Assembly (NCBI GenBank): GCA_004000035.1
Contig: RJAE01000004.1
Location: forward strand, 186,001 to 250,000
Direction of reading: 5' to 3'
Source of the DNA: Arthrobacter sulfonylureivorans
GTDB lineage: Bacteria > Actinomycetota > Actinomycetes > Actinomycetales > Micrococcaceae
Length of the DNA stretch: 64,000 nt
Shown here one piece after another: positions 1 to 14,755 of the stretch. Numbering within the stretch: the first letter of the stretch is position 1; every line of letters starts with the position of its first letter. The translations under genes were made by a program, and so were the position numbers. The notes below the pieces were generated by a model that saw only the letters and a list, made by a program, of their open reading frames with translations, was not told the DNA's origin and searched no databases.

Positions 1-67
1 CCGAAGCCGGAGCCAGCGGCGGGCTGCTCGGCGAGAGAAGGCGGCCGGGGCAGCCGCAGCCGGCTTC

Positions 68-935
68 TCAGCCGGAGAATGCTGACAGGCCGGCCAGGGT
101 GCGTTCTGTGGCCTCGCGCAGGGCGGCGGTGTCCGGACCGGCTTTGAGGATGTCCCGGCTGGAGGTGGCCAGGACATTCCCGACGGCGGCGCCAAAGGCG
201 GCCGCAATATCGTCGCCGGTGGCCCCTTGGGCACCCAGGCCCGGCGCCAGCAGCGGCCCGTTGACGGCAGCCAGGTCCAGCCCCAGCCGTTCCATGACGT
301 CGGCCCCCACCGTCGCGCCGACCACCAGGCCGACCGAGCCCAGCTCGCCAGCGCCGCAGGCCGCGGCGTTGTCAGCCGCGGCCGATTCCGCGATCCGGCG
401 CGCCACCGACTCGGCGCCGCCCACGTGCTGCACGCTGGCGCCTTCCGGGTTGGAGGTCAGCGCCAGCACGAACACGCCGCGGCCGGTCGCTGCGGCCAGG
501 TCCAGCGCCGGCCGCAGCGATCCGTAGCCCAGGTATGGGCTGAGCGTCACCGCGTCGGCCGCCAGCGGCGAACCGTCGCGCAGCCAGGCGTCGGCGTAGG
601 CGGCCATGGTGGAGCCGATGTCACCGCGCTTGGCGTCCGCGATGGTCAGCACCCCTGCCTCGGCGGAGGCGGTCAGCAGCTTCTCCAGCACGGCCAGCCC
701 GGCAGCACCGTGCCGCTCGTACAGTGCCACCTGCGGCTTGAGCGCGGCCGCCTGCTCCCCCACCGCGTCCAACACGGTGAGGGAGAAGCGTTCCAGCCCA
801 CCGGCGTCGTCGTTCAGGCCCCAGGCGGAGAGCAGCGAGGGGTGCGGGTCGATGCCCACGCACAGCGGCCCGCGGGCCGACATCGCCGCCCGCAGCCGCT
901 GCCCGAAAGTGGCGGGCAGCGGCCGGACGTCAGGC

Positions 936-943
<8 letters not shown>
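68..943 (-). CDS. pyrF: Orotidine 5'-phosphate decarboxylase
   Basis: Decarboxylates OMP to UMP, the last step of de novo pyrimidine synthesis, in the cytosol. The 291-aa product has the long type-2 form found in actinobacteria. GIDPH lies at residues 30-34, [12 protein letters not shown] at 68-79, and the catalytic Asp-Lys-Asp motif ADAKRGDIG at 102-110 with Lys105. A phosphate-binding [10 protein letters not shown] stretch follows near residue 233. Its start lies inside the 3' end of carB (8-nt overlap), so it is the last gene of the pyr operon and is probably translationally coupled. A short CCGGCT/AGCCGG hairpin spans the stop codon. Confidence 0.96.
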
Positions 944-4234
<3,291 letters not shown>

Positions 4235-4235
<1 letters not shown>

Positions 4236-5488
4236 TACTTGCTTTCCTTCGTGGTCTCGGAAGTCGTCGCGGAAGCGGGCTGGGAAGCTGTCTCGGCAGC
4301 GCCCTCAGCGGCGGTCCCGGTCTGGGTGCTGCGGGAATCCATCAGGTCGGAGAAACGGTCGAACAGGGTCGCCGCGTCGTGCGGGCCGGCCGCCGCTTCC
4401 GGGTGGAACTGGACGGAAAAGGCTGGGATGTCCAGGCAGGCGAGGCCCTCGACGACGTCGTCGTTCAGGCAGACGTGGCTGACTTCGACCCGGCCGAAGC
4501 GCTCCTCCGGGGCCAGCGTCGGCCCGTCCAGCGGGGCGTCGACGGCGAAGCCGTGGTTTTGCGAGGTGATTTCGACCTTGCCGGTGCGCCGGTCCATCAC
4601 GGGCACGTTGATGCCGCGGTGGCCGTAGCGCAGTTTGTAGGTGCCGAAGCCCAGCGCGCGGCCGAGGATCTGGTTGCCGAAGCAGATGCCGAAGAACGGC
4701 AGGCCGGCGTCGAGCACCTTGCGCAGCAGCAGCACCTGGCGGTCGGCGGTGGCCGGGTCGCCCGGCCCGTTGGACATGAACATGCCGTCGGGCGAGACAG
4801 CCTGGACGTCCTCGAAGGTTGCGGTGGCCGGCAGCACGTGCACCCGGATGCCGCGCTCGGCGAACCGGATCGGCGTCATCGCCTTAATGCCCAGGTCCAG
4901 GGCGGCGACGGTGAACCGCGGCTCGCCCTCCCAGCCATGGTCTGCCGGTTCGACGACGTAGGCCTCGGTGACGCTGACCTCTTCGGCCAGCCGGGCGCCT
5001 TCCATCGACGGCTGCGCGGCGACCTCGGCCACCAGCTCCGTCGCCGGGCGTCCGGCCGCCTCGCCGGAGAAGATGCCGGCCTTCATTGCGCCGCGCTCGC
5101 GCAGGTGGCGGGTCAGCGCGCGGGTGTCTACTCCCTGGATGCCCACGATGCCCTGATTGACCAGTTCGTCGTCGAGGCTGCGCTCGGAGCGCCAGTTGGA
5201 CGGCCGGCGGGCTGGATCGCGGACCACGTAGCCGGCCACCCAGATCTTGCGGGATTCCGCATCCTCGTCGTTCACCCCGGTGTTGCCGATGTGCGGTGCG
5301 GTCTGCACCACCAGCTGGCGCGCGTAGGACGGATCGGTGATGGTCTCCTGGTAGCCGGTCATCCCGGTGGCAAAGACCGCCTCGCCCAGTGCGGTTCCCT
5401 GGGCGCCGTAGCTGCGGCCGCGGAAGGTCCGGCCGTCTTCGAGCACCAGCAGCGCCGGTGCGGTTGCGGAGGTTGTTTCTGCGCTCAC
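4235..5488 (-). CDS. carA: Carbamoyl-phosphate synthase small (glutaminase) subunit
   Basis: Hydrolyses glutamine and channels ammonia to CarB. The N-terminal half carries the family start [13 protein letters not shown] and the [12 protein letters not shown] stretch. The C-terminal class I amidotransferase domain has the nucleophile Cys269 in GICFGNQ (often GICLGHQ in relatives) and the His362/Glu364 pair in FHPE. A Thr/Ser/Ala-rich tail of about 30 residues after the catalytic domain looks disordered. It sits 8 nt after the PH-like gene and overlaps carB by one base. Confidence 0.97.
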
Positions 5489-5496
5489 GATGTTTC

Positions 5497-5997
5497 CTAG
5501 TCTTCCTGTACAGCGGGTAGGTATGTCTGCAGCTGCGCCAGCAGCGGTTGTTTATCGGCGGCCTGCCGGGTGCGGAAGGCGGTGTCGACGTCGCGCTCCC
5601 CCAGTTTCCACGTGATGACGGCGAGCCCTTCGGATTCCACGAACTTTCCCACCATGCCGCTCTCGGTGCGCACATCGGAGATGGTTGCGGCCGGAATGTA
5701 GAGGTCGGTGGAGCCGGGCCGCTCGATCAGCACGCCGTGCGGATAGGTCCGCAGCGCGGCCTTGGTCCGGACGCCCAGGCCGTGGACGGCCACGCGGTCC
5801 AGCCAGTCCCCCGCCGTGGTTGTGACCACGTACATGCCTTCGTAGTAGCCGGTGGGGTTGGCGGTGTCCGCCGGAATCTGCGGCAGCGGCGCGATGTCCT
5901 GCTGGCGCTTGAGCCGGTTCCGCCAACCCACCGCCACCAGCACAATGAGCACTACGGCGACGGCGAGCATCACCAGGCCGGCTTGGAGCTGGGTCAT
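5497..5997 (-). CDS. PH-like domain membrane protein of the pyr operon
   Basis: A 166-aa protein with one N-terminal transmembrane segment (about residues 5-24, [21 protein letters not shown]), a basic stop-transfer patch (RNRLKRQ) and a soluble domain. It fills the slot that Rv1382 fills in the mycobacterial pyr operon, between pyrC and carA, where relatives are annotated as PH-like or export/membrane proteins of unknown role. There is one base between the pyrC stop and this start, so it must be co-expressed with pyrimidine synthesis. No catalytic motif is visible. A role in anchoring or sensing at the membrane would be speculation. Confidence 0.85.
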   Translation of the reverse strand: MTQLQAGLVMLAVAVVLIVLVAVGWRNRLKRQQDIAPLPQIPADTANPTGYYEGMYVVTTTAGDWLDRVAVHGLGVRTKAALRTYPHGVLIERPGSTDLYIPAATISDVRTESGMVGKFVESEGLAVITWKLGERDVDTAFRTRQAADKQPLLAQLQTYLPAVQED

Positions 5998-5998
5998 C

Positions 5999-7366
5999 TC
6001 AGCCCTCCCTTACCGGGCGTGCGGGCGTGTTCAGGGCGCCGTCCAGCACGGTGGGGTGTCCGTTGAGGAAGGTGGCCACCACGCGGCCGGGCAGCTGCCG
6101 GCCGGCGAACGGCGAGTTCCGGCCCTTCGTGGCCATGGCCGACGGGTCCACCGTCCAGCGGGCCGCGGGGTCCACCAGCGTGATGTTGGCGGCCGCGCCG
6201 GCTGCCAGCGGCTGGCCCTGGCCGGCCAACCGGCCGATCCGCGCCGGCATGGCGGAGGTGATCCGGGCGAAGTCCGCCCAGCCGATCAGCCCGGATTCGA
6301 TCATGGTGTGCTGCACCACGGACAGCGCGGTTTCCAGCCCGGTCATGCCCATCGCCGCCTGCGCCCACTCGCACTCCTTCGCCTCGGAGGGGTGCGGAGC
6401 GTGGTCGGTGCCGATCACGTCGATGGTGCCGTCGGCCAGGCCGGCGCGCAGCGCCTGCACGTCCTCGTCGGTGCGCAGCGGCGGGTTGACCTTGTAGACC
6501 GGGTCGTAGCTGCGGACCAGTTCGTCGGTCAGCCACAGGTGGTGCGGCGTGACCTCGGCGGTGACCTTGATGCCGCGGGCCTTGGCCCAGCGGATGATCT
6601 CCACCGATCCTGCCGTCGAGACGTGGCAGACGTGCAGGCGCGAGTCCACGTGCTGGGCCAGCAGCACGTCGCGGGCGATGATGCTTTCCTCGGCCACGGC
6701 CGGCCAGCCGGTCATCCCTAGCACCGCCGAAACGGTGCCCTCGTTCATCTGCGCGCCGTCGGTCAGCCGCGGCTCCTGCGCGTGCTGGGCGATCACGCCG
6801 TCGAACGCCTTGACGTATTCCAGCGCGCGGCGCATCAGTACCGGATCCGAGACGCAGATGCCGTCGTCGGAGAACACCCGGACCCGGGCGCGGGAATCGG
6901 CCATCGCGCCGAGCTCGGCCAGCCGCTCGCCGGCCAGCCCCACGGTCACCGCGCCCACCGGGCGGACGTCGGCCCAGCCGGCGCTGCGGCCCAGCGTGTA
7001 CACCTGCTCGACCACGCCGGCGGTGTCGGCCACCGGCGACGAGTTAGCCATCGCGTGCACCGCGGTGAAGCCGCCCAGGGCCGCGGCGCGGGTGCCGGTC
7101 TCCACCGTCTCCGCGTCCTCGCGTCCCGGCTCGCGCAGGTGCGTGTGCAGGTCCACCATGCCGGGCAACGCAATCAGACCGTCGGCGTCAATCACGACGG
7201 CGCCTGCCGCGCCGAGCGCGCTGCCGACCTCCGCGATCTTTCCGTCGCGGACCAGCAAATCAGCCCGGTCCCCGCCCGTGAGCGAGGCTCCGCGGATCAG
7301 GTAAGTGGTCCCGGTGGTGGACGCGGTGTTGGTCTCGGTGGTGGTCTCGGTGTTGGACTCGGTCAC
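5999..7366 (-). CDS. pyrC: Dihydroorotase
   Basis: Zinc amidohydrolase that cyclises carbamoyl-aspartate to dihydroorotate. The metal-binding [10 protein letters not shown] motif is near residue 72 and [10 protein letters not shown] near residue 318, as in the type I/DHOase family. I start it at the GTG that forms a GTGA overlap with the pyrB stop, giving 455 aa beginning [11 protein letters not shown]. The open frame continues upstream into pyrB, but that part is antisense-like and unrelated to the family. The first ~20 residues are a Thr-rich linker before the barrel. Confidence 0.96.
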   Translation of the reverse strand: MTESNTETTTETNTASTTGTTYLIRGASLTGGDRADLLVRDGKIAEVGSALGAAGAVVIDADGLIALPGMVDLHTHLREPGREDAETVETGTRAAALGGFTAVHAMANSSPVADTAGVVEQVYTLGRSAGWADVRPVGAVTVGLAGERLAELGAMADSRARVRVFSDDGICVSDPVLMRRALEYVKAFDGVIAQHAQEPRLTDGAQMNEGTVSAVLGMTGWPAVAEESIIARDVLLAQHVDSRLHVCHVSTAGSVEIIRWAKARGIKVTAEVTPHHLWLTDELVRSYDPVYKVNPPLRTDEDVQALRAGLADGTIDVIGTDHAPHPSEAKECEWAQAAMGMTGLETALSVVQHTMIESGLIGWADFARITSAMPARIGRLAGQGQPLAAGAAANITLVDPAARWTVDPSAMATKGRNSPFAGRQLPGRVVATFLNGHPTVLDGALNTPARPVREG

Positions 7367-8367
7367 TTGGCCTCCTGGGCGGCGGTCGGAGCGGGAGCGG
7401 CGGACGCGGTGCCGCCGGAAAGCAGAAGGTAGAGGGCGGCCATCCGTACGGCCACACCGTTGCGGACCTGGTCCAGCACGGTGGACCGCGGCGAGTCGGC
7501 GGCGGCCGAGGAGATTTCCAGCCCGCGGTTCATCGGGCCGGGGTGCATGATGATGGTGCCGTCGCGGCCGGAGGCGTCCAGTGCCGCCAGCCGGAGGTCG
7601 TTGAAGCCCCAGCGGCTGGAGTATTCCTGCGTGGACGGGAAGTAGGCGGCGTTCATCCGCTCGCCCTGGACGCGCAGCATCATCACGGCGTCCGTCCCGG
7701 CGGCCAGCGTGGCGTCCAGGTCGTAGCTGATGGTGCACGGCCACTCGCGGCTGCCCACCGGCAGCAGCGTGGGCGGCGCCACCATGGTGACCTCGGCGCC
7801 CAGCGTGCGCAGCAGCCACAGGTTGGAGCGGGCCACCCGGGAGTGCAGAATGTCCCCGACGATGGCCACCTTCATGCCGGCCAGGTCCGTGCCGGTTGAG
7901 GCGGTGCCGTTGAGTTTGGCCCAGGTGCGCCGCAGCGTGAACGCGTCCAGCAGCGCCTGGGTGGGGTGCTCGTGCGTGCCGTCGCCGGCGTTGACCACGG
8001 TGGCCTCGATCCAGCCGGATCCGGCCAGCCGCGCCGGCGCCCCGGAGGCCCAGTGCCGGATCACGACGGCGTCGGCGCCCATCGCTTCCAGGGTCTGCGC
8101 GGTGTCCTTGAGCGATTCGCCTTTGGACACGGAGGATCCCTTGGCGGCGAAGTTGATCACGTCGGCCGAGAGCCGTTTGGCGGCGGCCTCGAAGGAGATC
8201 CGGGTGCGGGTGGAGTCCTCGAAGAAGAGGTTGACCACGGTACGGCCGCGCAGCACCGGGAGCTTCTTGACCTCGCGCAGCGACACGGCGGACATTTCCT
8301 CGGCGGTATCCAGGATCTGCACCGCGTCCGGCTTGGCCAGGTCCGCGGTGGACAGCAGGTGTTTCAT
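7363..8367 (-). CDS. pyrB: Aspartate carbamoyltransferase catalytic subunit
   Basis: Transfers the carbamoyl group to aspartate in the committed step of pyrimidine synthesis. The 334-aa protein has the carbamoyl-phosphate motif STRTR near residue 50, [10 protein letters not shown] near 140, and the domain-2 stretch [12 protein letters not shown]. It ends in an Ala/Pro-rich tail. No pyrI regulatory subunit is nearby, which fits control through PyrR. Its ATG overlaps the pyrR stop by 4 nt and its stop overlaps the pyrC GTG. Confidence 0.97.
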   Translation of the reverse strand: MKHLLSTADLAKPDAVQILDTAEEMSAVSLREVKKLPVLRGRTVVNLFFEDSTRTRISFEAAAKRLSADVINFAAKGSSVSKGESLKDTAQTLEAMGADAVVIRHWASGAPARLAGSGWIEATVVNAGDGTHEHPTQALLDAFTLRRTWAKLNGTASTGTDLAGMKVAIVGDILHSRVARSNLWLLRTLGAEVTMVAPPTLLPVGSREWPCTISYDLDATLAAGTDAVMMLRVQGERMNAAYFPSTQEYSSRWGFNDLRLAALDASGRDGTIIMHPGPMNRGLEISSAAADSPRSTVLDQVRNGVAVRMAALYLLLSGGTASAAPAPTAAQEAK

Positions 8368-8960
8368 GCGCTGAAGTCCTCGATAACTACCTCGTCGGCG
8401 GCCGGGCTGCCGTTGTTCGTATCAATTTCGGCCAGCCGGACCCGGACCTTCTCCACCGAGGAGGTGGGCAGGTTCTTGCCGACGTGGTCGGCCCGGATCG
8501 GGAGCTCGCGGTGCCCGCGGTCAACCAGGACGGCCAGCCGGACAATCCGCGGCCGGCCCAAGTCCACCAAGGCGTCCAGGGCTGCACGGATGGTGCGGCC
8601 GGAGTAGAGCACGTCGTCCACCAGCACCACAACCTTGTCGTCGATGCCGGCTGCCGGCAGCTGGGTGGGCAACGGGGTGCGCGTGGGGTGGCGGCGGAGG
8701 TCGTCGCGGAACATGGTCACGTCCAACTGCCCGATGATGTCTTCGGCAGCGACGGAAGGATCGGCGGCGGCGATCTTGGCGGCCAGCCGGCGGGCCAGCG
8801 GATAACCGCGGCGCGGAATACCCAGCAGGACCAGATCTTGGGACCCCTTGTTCGCCTCGAGGATTTCGTGGGCGATACGGGTCAATGCGCGGTTGATGTC
8901 CGCTTCGGCAAGTACAACTCGCGACGATGCCGGCTGTTGCGCCGGCGATTCGGTGCTCAT
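8364..8960 (-). CDS. pyrR: Bifunctional pyr operon RNA-binding regulator / uracil phosphoribosyltransferase
   Basis: PyrR binds pyr mRNA in a UMP-dependent way and often has uracil phosphoribosyltransferase activity. The 198-aa product carries the PRPP-binding signature [13 protein letters not shown] near residue 112. I chose the ATG at 8960 because GGAGG precedes it by 9 nt and the product then begins like the family; the frame stays open for another 35 codons upstream without a site. It is the first gene of the seven-gene pyr operon. The leader carries its own probable binding site (8975-8997), so repression is probably translational. Confidence 0.96.
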   Translation of the reverse strand: MSTESPAQQPASSRVVLAEADINRALTRIAHEILEANKGSQDLVLLGIPRRGYPLARRLAAKIAAADPSVAAEDIIGQLDVTMFRDDLRRHPTRTPLPTQLPAAGIDDKVVVLVDDVLYSGRTIRAALDALVDLGRPRIVRLAVLVDRGHRELPIRADHVGKNLPTSSVEKVRVRLAEIDTNNGSPAADEVVIEDFSA

Positions 8961-8974
8961 CTTTTGCCGCCTCC

Positions 8975-8997
8975 TTCCCCGCCTCACTGGACGGAAT
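8975..8997 (-). promoter_or_regulatory. PyrR-binding hairpin in the pyrR leader
   Basis: Read on the minus strand, TCCAGTGAGGC (8991-8981) fits the PyrR loop consensus UCCNGNGAGGY at every defined position. Flanking TTCC and GGAA can close a stem around it. The GGAGG ribosome binding site of pyrR (8974-8970) begins directly after the stem. This arrangement suggests that PyrR-UMP blocks ribosome loading, as described in mycobacteria, and not transcription attenuation. Confidence 0.8.
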
Positions 8998-9135
8998 TTA
9001 AAGGTTGCTTGCGCCCTCAAAATTACCACGGTCGGCCCTGCCCGCCTGCTTCGTGACGGCTGCACGACGGCGATCTGCGGCCGATGTGCGCAAGCTCACC
9101 GGACGTCGGGCCGGCCGTGGCTGTTGCCCGGCATG

Positions 9136-9194
9136 TGGGCTGACCGGTGGCGGGTGCCCGGTGCCTGGGCTGACCGGTGGCGGGTGCCTGGCAC
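9136..9194. repeat. 30-bp tandem duplication upstream of pyrR
   Basis: TGGGCTGACCGGTGGCGGGT followed by GCC occurs at 9136-9158 and again, identically, at 9166-9188, with a 30-bp period. It lies in the leader or promoter region between nusB and pyrR. No protein-coding reading is convincing. Confidence 0.85.
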
Positions 9195-9280
9195 GGGCCG
9201 GGCCGGACCCAGCGGCCATCAGCGGTTCGGCGACCTCGGGGGCAACCCCACCCCTCGTCCCCCACCCCGCCCGGACGCGG

Positions 9281-9317
9281 CGACGGCGGATGCCCGCAAA
9301 GGGGGCACCCGCCGTCG
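9281..9317 (-). terminator. Hairpin terminator after nusB
   Basis: CGACGGCGGATGCCC (9281-9295) pairs with GGGCACCCGCCGTCG (9303-9317): 14 of 15 pairs with a 7-nt loop. There is no U-tract, as is common for actinobacterial hairpin terminators. It starts 30 nt after the nusB stop, so it would separate efp-nusB from the pyr operon. Confidence 0.7.
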
Positions 9318-9346
9318 TCCGTGGGGATGGTGGCTGAACAGGCGCC

Positions 9347-9766
9347 TTAGGCCAGCAGCGTGGGCTTGAGCTGCTGCAACCGGCCCAACAGGCCGTTGAC
9401 GAAGGACGGCGACTCGTCCGTTGACAGAGTCTTGGCCAGCTCCACGGCTTCGCTCACCGCGACACCGTCGGGCACGTCGTCGTTGTAGAGCAGTTCCCAC
9501 GAGCCGACGCGCAGGATGATCCGGTCCACCGCGGGCATCCGGTCCAACGTCCAGCCCTGCGCGTATGTGGCGAGAAACTCGTCGATGGTGGGCTGCAGGG
9601 CGGCGACGCCCTCCACGATCTGCGCTGTGTAGGGATTGATCACCTGGTCGGTCTTGTCCCGCCCGGCCAGCGCCTCGGCAGCACTCACGCCGCGCTGCTC
9701 GGCTTCAAAAAGGACGTCGACGGCCCTGCGGCGGGCCTTGCCGCGGGCTGAAGTAGGGGCACTCAC
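9347..9766 (-). CDS. nusB: Transcription antitermination factor NusB
   Basis: All-helical RNA-binding partner of NusE (S10) in rRNA antitermination. The 139-aa product has the family layout: a basic N-terminus (ARGKARRRAVDVLFEAEQRG), the central helix VINPYTAQIVEGV, and ILRVGSWELLYNDDVPDGVAVSEAVELAKT with the conserved invariant Asp-Val-Pro region. The GTG start shares its first base with the efp stop (TAGTG), so it is coupled to efp. Confidence 0.96.
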   Translation of the reverse strand: MSAPTSARGKARRRAVDVLFEAEQRGVSAAEALAGRDKTDQVINPYTAQIVEGVAALQPTIDEFLATYAQGWTLDRMPAVDRIILRVGSWELLYNDDVPDGVAVSEAVELAKTLSTDESPSFVNGLLGRLQQLKPTLLA

Positions 9767-10329
9767 TAGTCGTTGACTCGTCCCAGGTAGTCGCCGCTGC
9801 GGGTGTCGACCTTGACCTTGGTGCCGGTCTCTAGGAACAGCGGAACCTGGATCTGGTAGCCGGTCTCCACGGTGGCGGGTTTGGTTCCGCCGGTGGAGCG
9901 GTCGCCCTGCAGTCCGGGCTCGGTGTAGGTGATCTCCATGACCACGGAGGCCGGCAGCTCAATGTAGAGCGGGGTGCCGTCGTGCATGGCGATGTTGACC
10001 TTGATGTTTTCCAGCAGGAAGTTCTCGTCATCGCCGACTACCGGACCGGGAACGGTGACCTGGTCGTAGTCCTGCACGTCCATGAAGACGAAGTCGTCGC
10101 CGTCCTTGTACAGGTAGGTGTAATCGCGGCGGTCCACCGTGGCGGTTTCGATCTTCAGGCCGGCGTTGAACGTCTTGTCCTGGATCTTGCCGCTGACGAC
10201 ATTCTTGATCTTAGTGCGCACGAACGCGCCGCCCTTGCCCGGCTTCACGTGCTGGAACTCAATGACGTTCCACAACTGGCCGTCCAGTTTCAGCACGGTG
10301 CCGTTCTTGATGTCGTTGGTTGTGGCCAC
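9766..10329 (-). CDS. efp: Translation elongation factor P
   Basis: Rescues ribosomes stalled at polyproline stretches. The 187-aa protein has the usual three-barrel length. The loop that reaches the peptidyl-transferase centre reads VKPGKGGAF, with tip residue Lys32. No epmA/epmB or ymfI modification gene is seen in the window. The C-terminus contains the family ending [20 protein letters not shown]. It is the first gene of an efp-nusB pair, with a candidate -10 box about 75 nt upstream. Confidence 0.97.
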   Translation of the reverse strand: MATTNDIKNGTVLKLDGQLWNVIEFQHVKPGKGGAFVRTKIKNVVSGKIQDKTFNAGLKIETATVDRRDYTYLYKDGDDFVFMDVQDYDQVTVPGPVVGDDENFLLENIKVNIAMHDGTPLYIELPASVVMEITYTEPGLQGDRSTGGTKPATVETGYQIQVPLFLETGTKVKVDTRSGDYLGRVND

Positions 10330-10401
10330 AGTTTCACTTTCGTCGATGATGGCGGGCCGCCGGCGGAAGGTCCGCCCGGCCCGGAGCGAAGTCCAGCAGA
10401 C

Positions 10402-10407
10402 ATTCTA
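10402..10407 (-). promoter_or_regulatory. Candidate efp -10 box
   Basis: TAGAAT on the minus strand matches the sigma-A -10 pattern TANAAT and would give a leader of roughly 65 nt for efp. The -35 region (TTCGGG-like) is weak, so the call rests mainly on the -10 box and its position. Confidence 0.4.
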
Positions 10408-10538
10408 CCTGCTGGCGGGTTGCCCGCCCGAAGCGTGCGAGGTTCCCGGGATCGATCCCGCCGGAGCCGGTGGGTCGCGACGCCTGGTGGAGCCGGCGTG
10501 TTCGGGGGGCGGGCGCCACGCGATCGGGGTGCGGGTCC

Positions 10539-10626
10539 GTCCCACGTCTAGCCATAACTGCCCACGTTTTGGCACCGAAAAGGGCCCTGACATGCGGCGA
10601 TGTCCGGGCCGCCACCGAAACGTGGG
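10539..10626. repeat. Hairpin module, copy A
   Basis: Outer arms CCCACGTTTTGG (10561-10572) and CCGAAACGTGGG (10615-10626) pair at all 12 positions when one G-T wobble is counted. A nested stem GGCCCTGACAT / ATGTCCGGGCC fills the middle. The 66-bp core aligns without gaps to copy B at about 67% identity, and similarity continues about 22 bp further on the low-coordinate side. Confidence 0.75.
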
Positions 10627-10720
10627 AGCGAACCCGTCGGGGGCGGGGACCTCCGCAACCCAACACGTACCCGGGCCCCTCGGCCCAACCCGACGCGTGC
10701 CGGGGAACCTCGGCCCAACC

Positions 10721-10808
10721 TGTCCACGTTCTGCAGGAATTGTCCAAGTCTTGGCGGCGCCCAAGCTCCTGACCTGCGGAAACATCCGGCACCCCGCCAA
10801 AACGTGGA
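10721..10808. repeat. Hairpin module, copy B
   Basis: Second copy exactly 182 bp from copy A. Outer arms TCCAAGTCTTGG (10743-10754) and CCAAAACGTGGA (10797-10808) pair at 10 of 12 positions. The outermost pair changed from C-G to T-A relative to copy A, a compensatory change. The inner stem is less well kept than in copy A. Confidence 0.75.
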
Positions 10809-10939
10809 CAGCACAGGCGCCGAAACGCCCCAGTGCCACCCGGCGGAGAGCTATTCGGCGAAGTGCCCGGCGGAGTGCGCCCGGCGGCGTCCTACCGGAC
10901 GACTTCCGAGCAGGCTTCGTACTCCCGTTAGGCAGCGCG

Positions 10940-12575
<1,636 letters not shown>

Positions 12576-12576
<1 letters not shown>

Positions 12577-13775
12577 TACTGGCCGATCGAATCCAGCGAC
12601 TCCGGGATGGCCGCCAGATAGGACCGCAGGTTGCGTGCCGTCTCGGCCACGGAGTCGCCGCCGAACTTCTCCGTGATGGCCTCGGCCAGCACCAACGCCA
12701 CCATGGCCTCGGCGACGACGCCGGACGCCGGAACGGCGCAGACATCCGAACGCTGGTGGTGGGCTTTGGCGGGCTCGCCGGTGCTGACATCAATGGTGGC
12801 CAGGGCGCGGGGCACCGTGGCAATCGGCTTCATGGCCGCGCGGACGCGCAGCGTCTCGCCGATGCTCATGCCGCCTTCGATGCCGCCGGCGCGGTTGGTG
12901 GCACGCACGATGGTGCCGGTCTCGTCGCGGACGATTTCGTCATGGGCGGCGGATCCACGGCGGGCGGCAGTGAGGAAGCCGTCCCCGACCTCCACGCCCT
13001 TGATCGCCTGGATGCCCATCAGCGCGGCGGCCAAGCGAGCGTCCAGCCGGCGGTCCCAGTGCACGTAGCTGCCCAGTCCCGGCGGCAGCCCGTAGGCCAA
13101 CACCTCGACGACGCCGCCCAGGGTTTCGCCTTCCTTGTGCGCCTGGTCCACTTCCTGCACCATGGCCAGCGATGTTTCGGCGTCGAAGCAGCGCAGCGGA
13201 TCTTCATCCAGGGCCAGCACGTCGTCCGGCCGCGGAAGCCGGCTACCTTCGGGAACCGAGACCCGGCCGACGGCGGTGGTGTGGCTGACCAGCCGGATGC
13301 CCAGTGCGGAGAGGAACTTGGCGGCTACCGTGCCCAGGGCTACCCGGGCGGCTGTCTCACGGGCGCTGGCGCGTTCCAGCACCGGACGGGCTTCGTGGAA
13401 GCCGTACTTCTGCATGCCGGTGAAGTCTGCGTGGCCGGGCCGGGGCCGGGTGAGCGGGGCGTTGCGGGCCAGATCCTCCAGCTGGGCAGGATCGACCGGA
13501 TCAGCCGACATCACGGTTTCCCATTTGGGCCATTCGGTGTTGGCCACTTCGATGGCTACCGGGCCGCCCTGGGTCAGGCCGTGGCGGACGCCGCCCACCA
13601 GCGTGACCTCGTCCTTTTCGAATTTCATCCGGGCGCCGCGGCCATAGCCCAGGCGCCGGCGCGCCAGCGCATCCTGGACCTCGGCTGCGGTCAGTTCGAC
13701 GCCGGCGGGGACGCCTTCGATAATTCCTACCAGGGCCGGACCATGGGATTCACCGGCGGTTAACCAACGCAACAT
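12576..13775 (-). CDS. aroC: Chorismate synthase
   Basis: Removes phosphate from EPSP to make chorismate, using reduced FMN. The product begins [17 protein letters not shown], the classic N-terminal signature, so I start at the ATG at 13775 (399 aa). An in-frame ATG 21 nt upstream would add MHGSIES; neither start has a clear ribosome binding site. The internal [16 protein letters not shown] stretch is also family-typical. It lies 32 nt after the aroE stop and overlaps aroK by one base. Confidence 0.96.
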
Positions 13776-13807
13776 GGATTCAATACTGCCATGCATCGGG
13801 GGGCGGT

Positions 13808-14755
13808 TTAGCGCCGAGGTGCACCCACCGCGTCACACATCACATTTATGACATCGGCGGTGTCGGTGAAGCGTTCGCCGGCGAATAGCCGCACCTGCTC
13901 GACCGCCTGGTAGATGAGCATTTCCAGACCGTGCACCACCGAGCCGCCTTGGCGCTGCCAGACGGCTGCCAGCTCGCTGGGCCACGGATCATACGCCACG
14001 TCGAGCAGCACGCTCCCGCCGCGGTCCGTTCCTGCCTGGGCCGCCAACTCGGCAGCCAGGGGGTCGGCAGATTGCGGCGGCAGGGTGCAAACGACCGTTC
14101 CGGCCCGCTGCACCGCGGCGGCTGCCCGGTCCCAGCCGGCTACCTGGAGCGGCAGTCCAAGGTGCCGCGCGATGGCCTGCACGTTGCCCGACTTTGCCGG
14201 ATCCCGCAGGCACAGGGTCACGCCGGACGGTTTCAGCTCCGCCAGTGCGGCGGCAGCAGCGGCAGCGGTGCCGCCGCCGCCCAGAATGACTGCGGGCAGG
14301 CCCTCACGGGCCCCGCCGTGGCGCAGCGCACCGACGATCCCGGCTACGTCGGTATTGTGGCCGGACAGCGTCACCTGCCCCTCGCCGTCGTACTGGGGAA
14401 CCACGGTGTTGAGCACGCCCAGCAGATCCACCAGCGGGCTGGTGCGGTCCATCTGGCCGACCATCGCCGCCTTCAGCGGCATGGTCACCGACAGCCCCGC
14501 CCACCCTCGCTCGCTGCGCAGGGTTCGGACGAACTGCGGCAACTGGTCCACGGTGACGTCGATGGCCCGGTAGCTGCAGTCGAAGCCGATCAGTTGATAG
14601 GCGGCCCGGTGCAGCGCGGGCGACCGGGAGTGCCCGATCGGGTGCCCGAGCACCGCAGCCTGGTAGTGGAGGGCAGCCGGCAGCGTGCCGCCGGACACGC
14701 CGTCGGCAGACACGCCGTCGCCGGGCACGCCGTCGGCACCCGCGATCAACTGCAC
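13808..14755 (-). CDS. aroE: Shikimate dehydrogenase
   Basis: Reduces 3-dehydroshikimate to shikimate with NADPH. The substrate-binding motif [20 protein letters not shown] and the catalytic lysine stretch [10 protein letters not shown] are present, and a Rossmann-like GGGGTAAAAA follows. The frame opens at GTG 14782, but AGAAGG just before the GTG at 14755 favours the shorter 315-aa form (a TTG 6 nt later is also possible). The first ~30 residues ([18 protein letters not shown]) are a low-complexity extension. The start lies within the mltG 3' end. Confidence 0.93.
   Translation of the reverse strand: MQLIAGADGVPGDGVSADGVSGGTLPAALHYQAAVLGHPIGHSRSPALHRAAYQLIGFDCSYRAIDVTVDQLPQFVRTLRSERGWAGLSVTMPLKAAMVGQMDRTSPLVDLLGVLNTVVPQYDGEGQVTLSGHNTDVAGIVGALRHGGAREGLPAVILGGGGTAAAAAAALAELKPSGVTLCLRDPAKSGNVQAIARHLGLPLQVAGWDRAAAAVQRAGTVVCTLPPQSADPLAAELAAQAGTDRGGSVLLDVAYDPWPSELAAVWQRQGGSVVHGLEMLIYQAVEQVRLFAGERFTDTADVINVMCDAVGAPRR

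Larger units (their letters stand above)
8961..9346. other. nusB-pyrR intergenic region
   Basis: Gene-free stretch of 386 nt. Reading down the minus strand it contains the nusB terminator hairpin (9281-9317), a 30-bp tandem duplication (9136-9194), and the PyrR-type hairpin next to the pyrR ribosome binding site. Several short open frames exist on both strands, but none has a convincing start site or a recognisable product. I could not identify a clear -35/-10 pair for the pyr promoter. Confidence 0.7.
10330..10939. other. Gene-free aroB-efp intergenic region with repeats
   Basis: Stretch of 610 nt without a supportable gene. Short open frames occur on both strands, but none has a ribosome binding site or recognisable product. 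It contains the efp promoter region at its low-coordinate end, two copies of an 88-bp module with hairpin potential (10539-10626 and 10721-10808), and short CGGCCCAACC-type direct repeats between them. It sits between the end of the aro operon and the start of efp. Confidence 0.7.

Noticed and set aside
1-67. Possible gene beyond pyrF at the left edge
   Set aside because: The 67 nt have no start codon with a site and no recognisable coding sense; they only hold the pyrF 3' flank.
5999-7819. A 606-codon form of dihydroorotase
   Set aside because: The extra 150 codons lie inside pyrB in another frame. The GTG that overlaps the pyrB stop gives the right family length.
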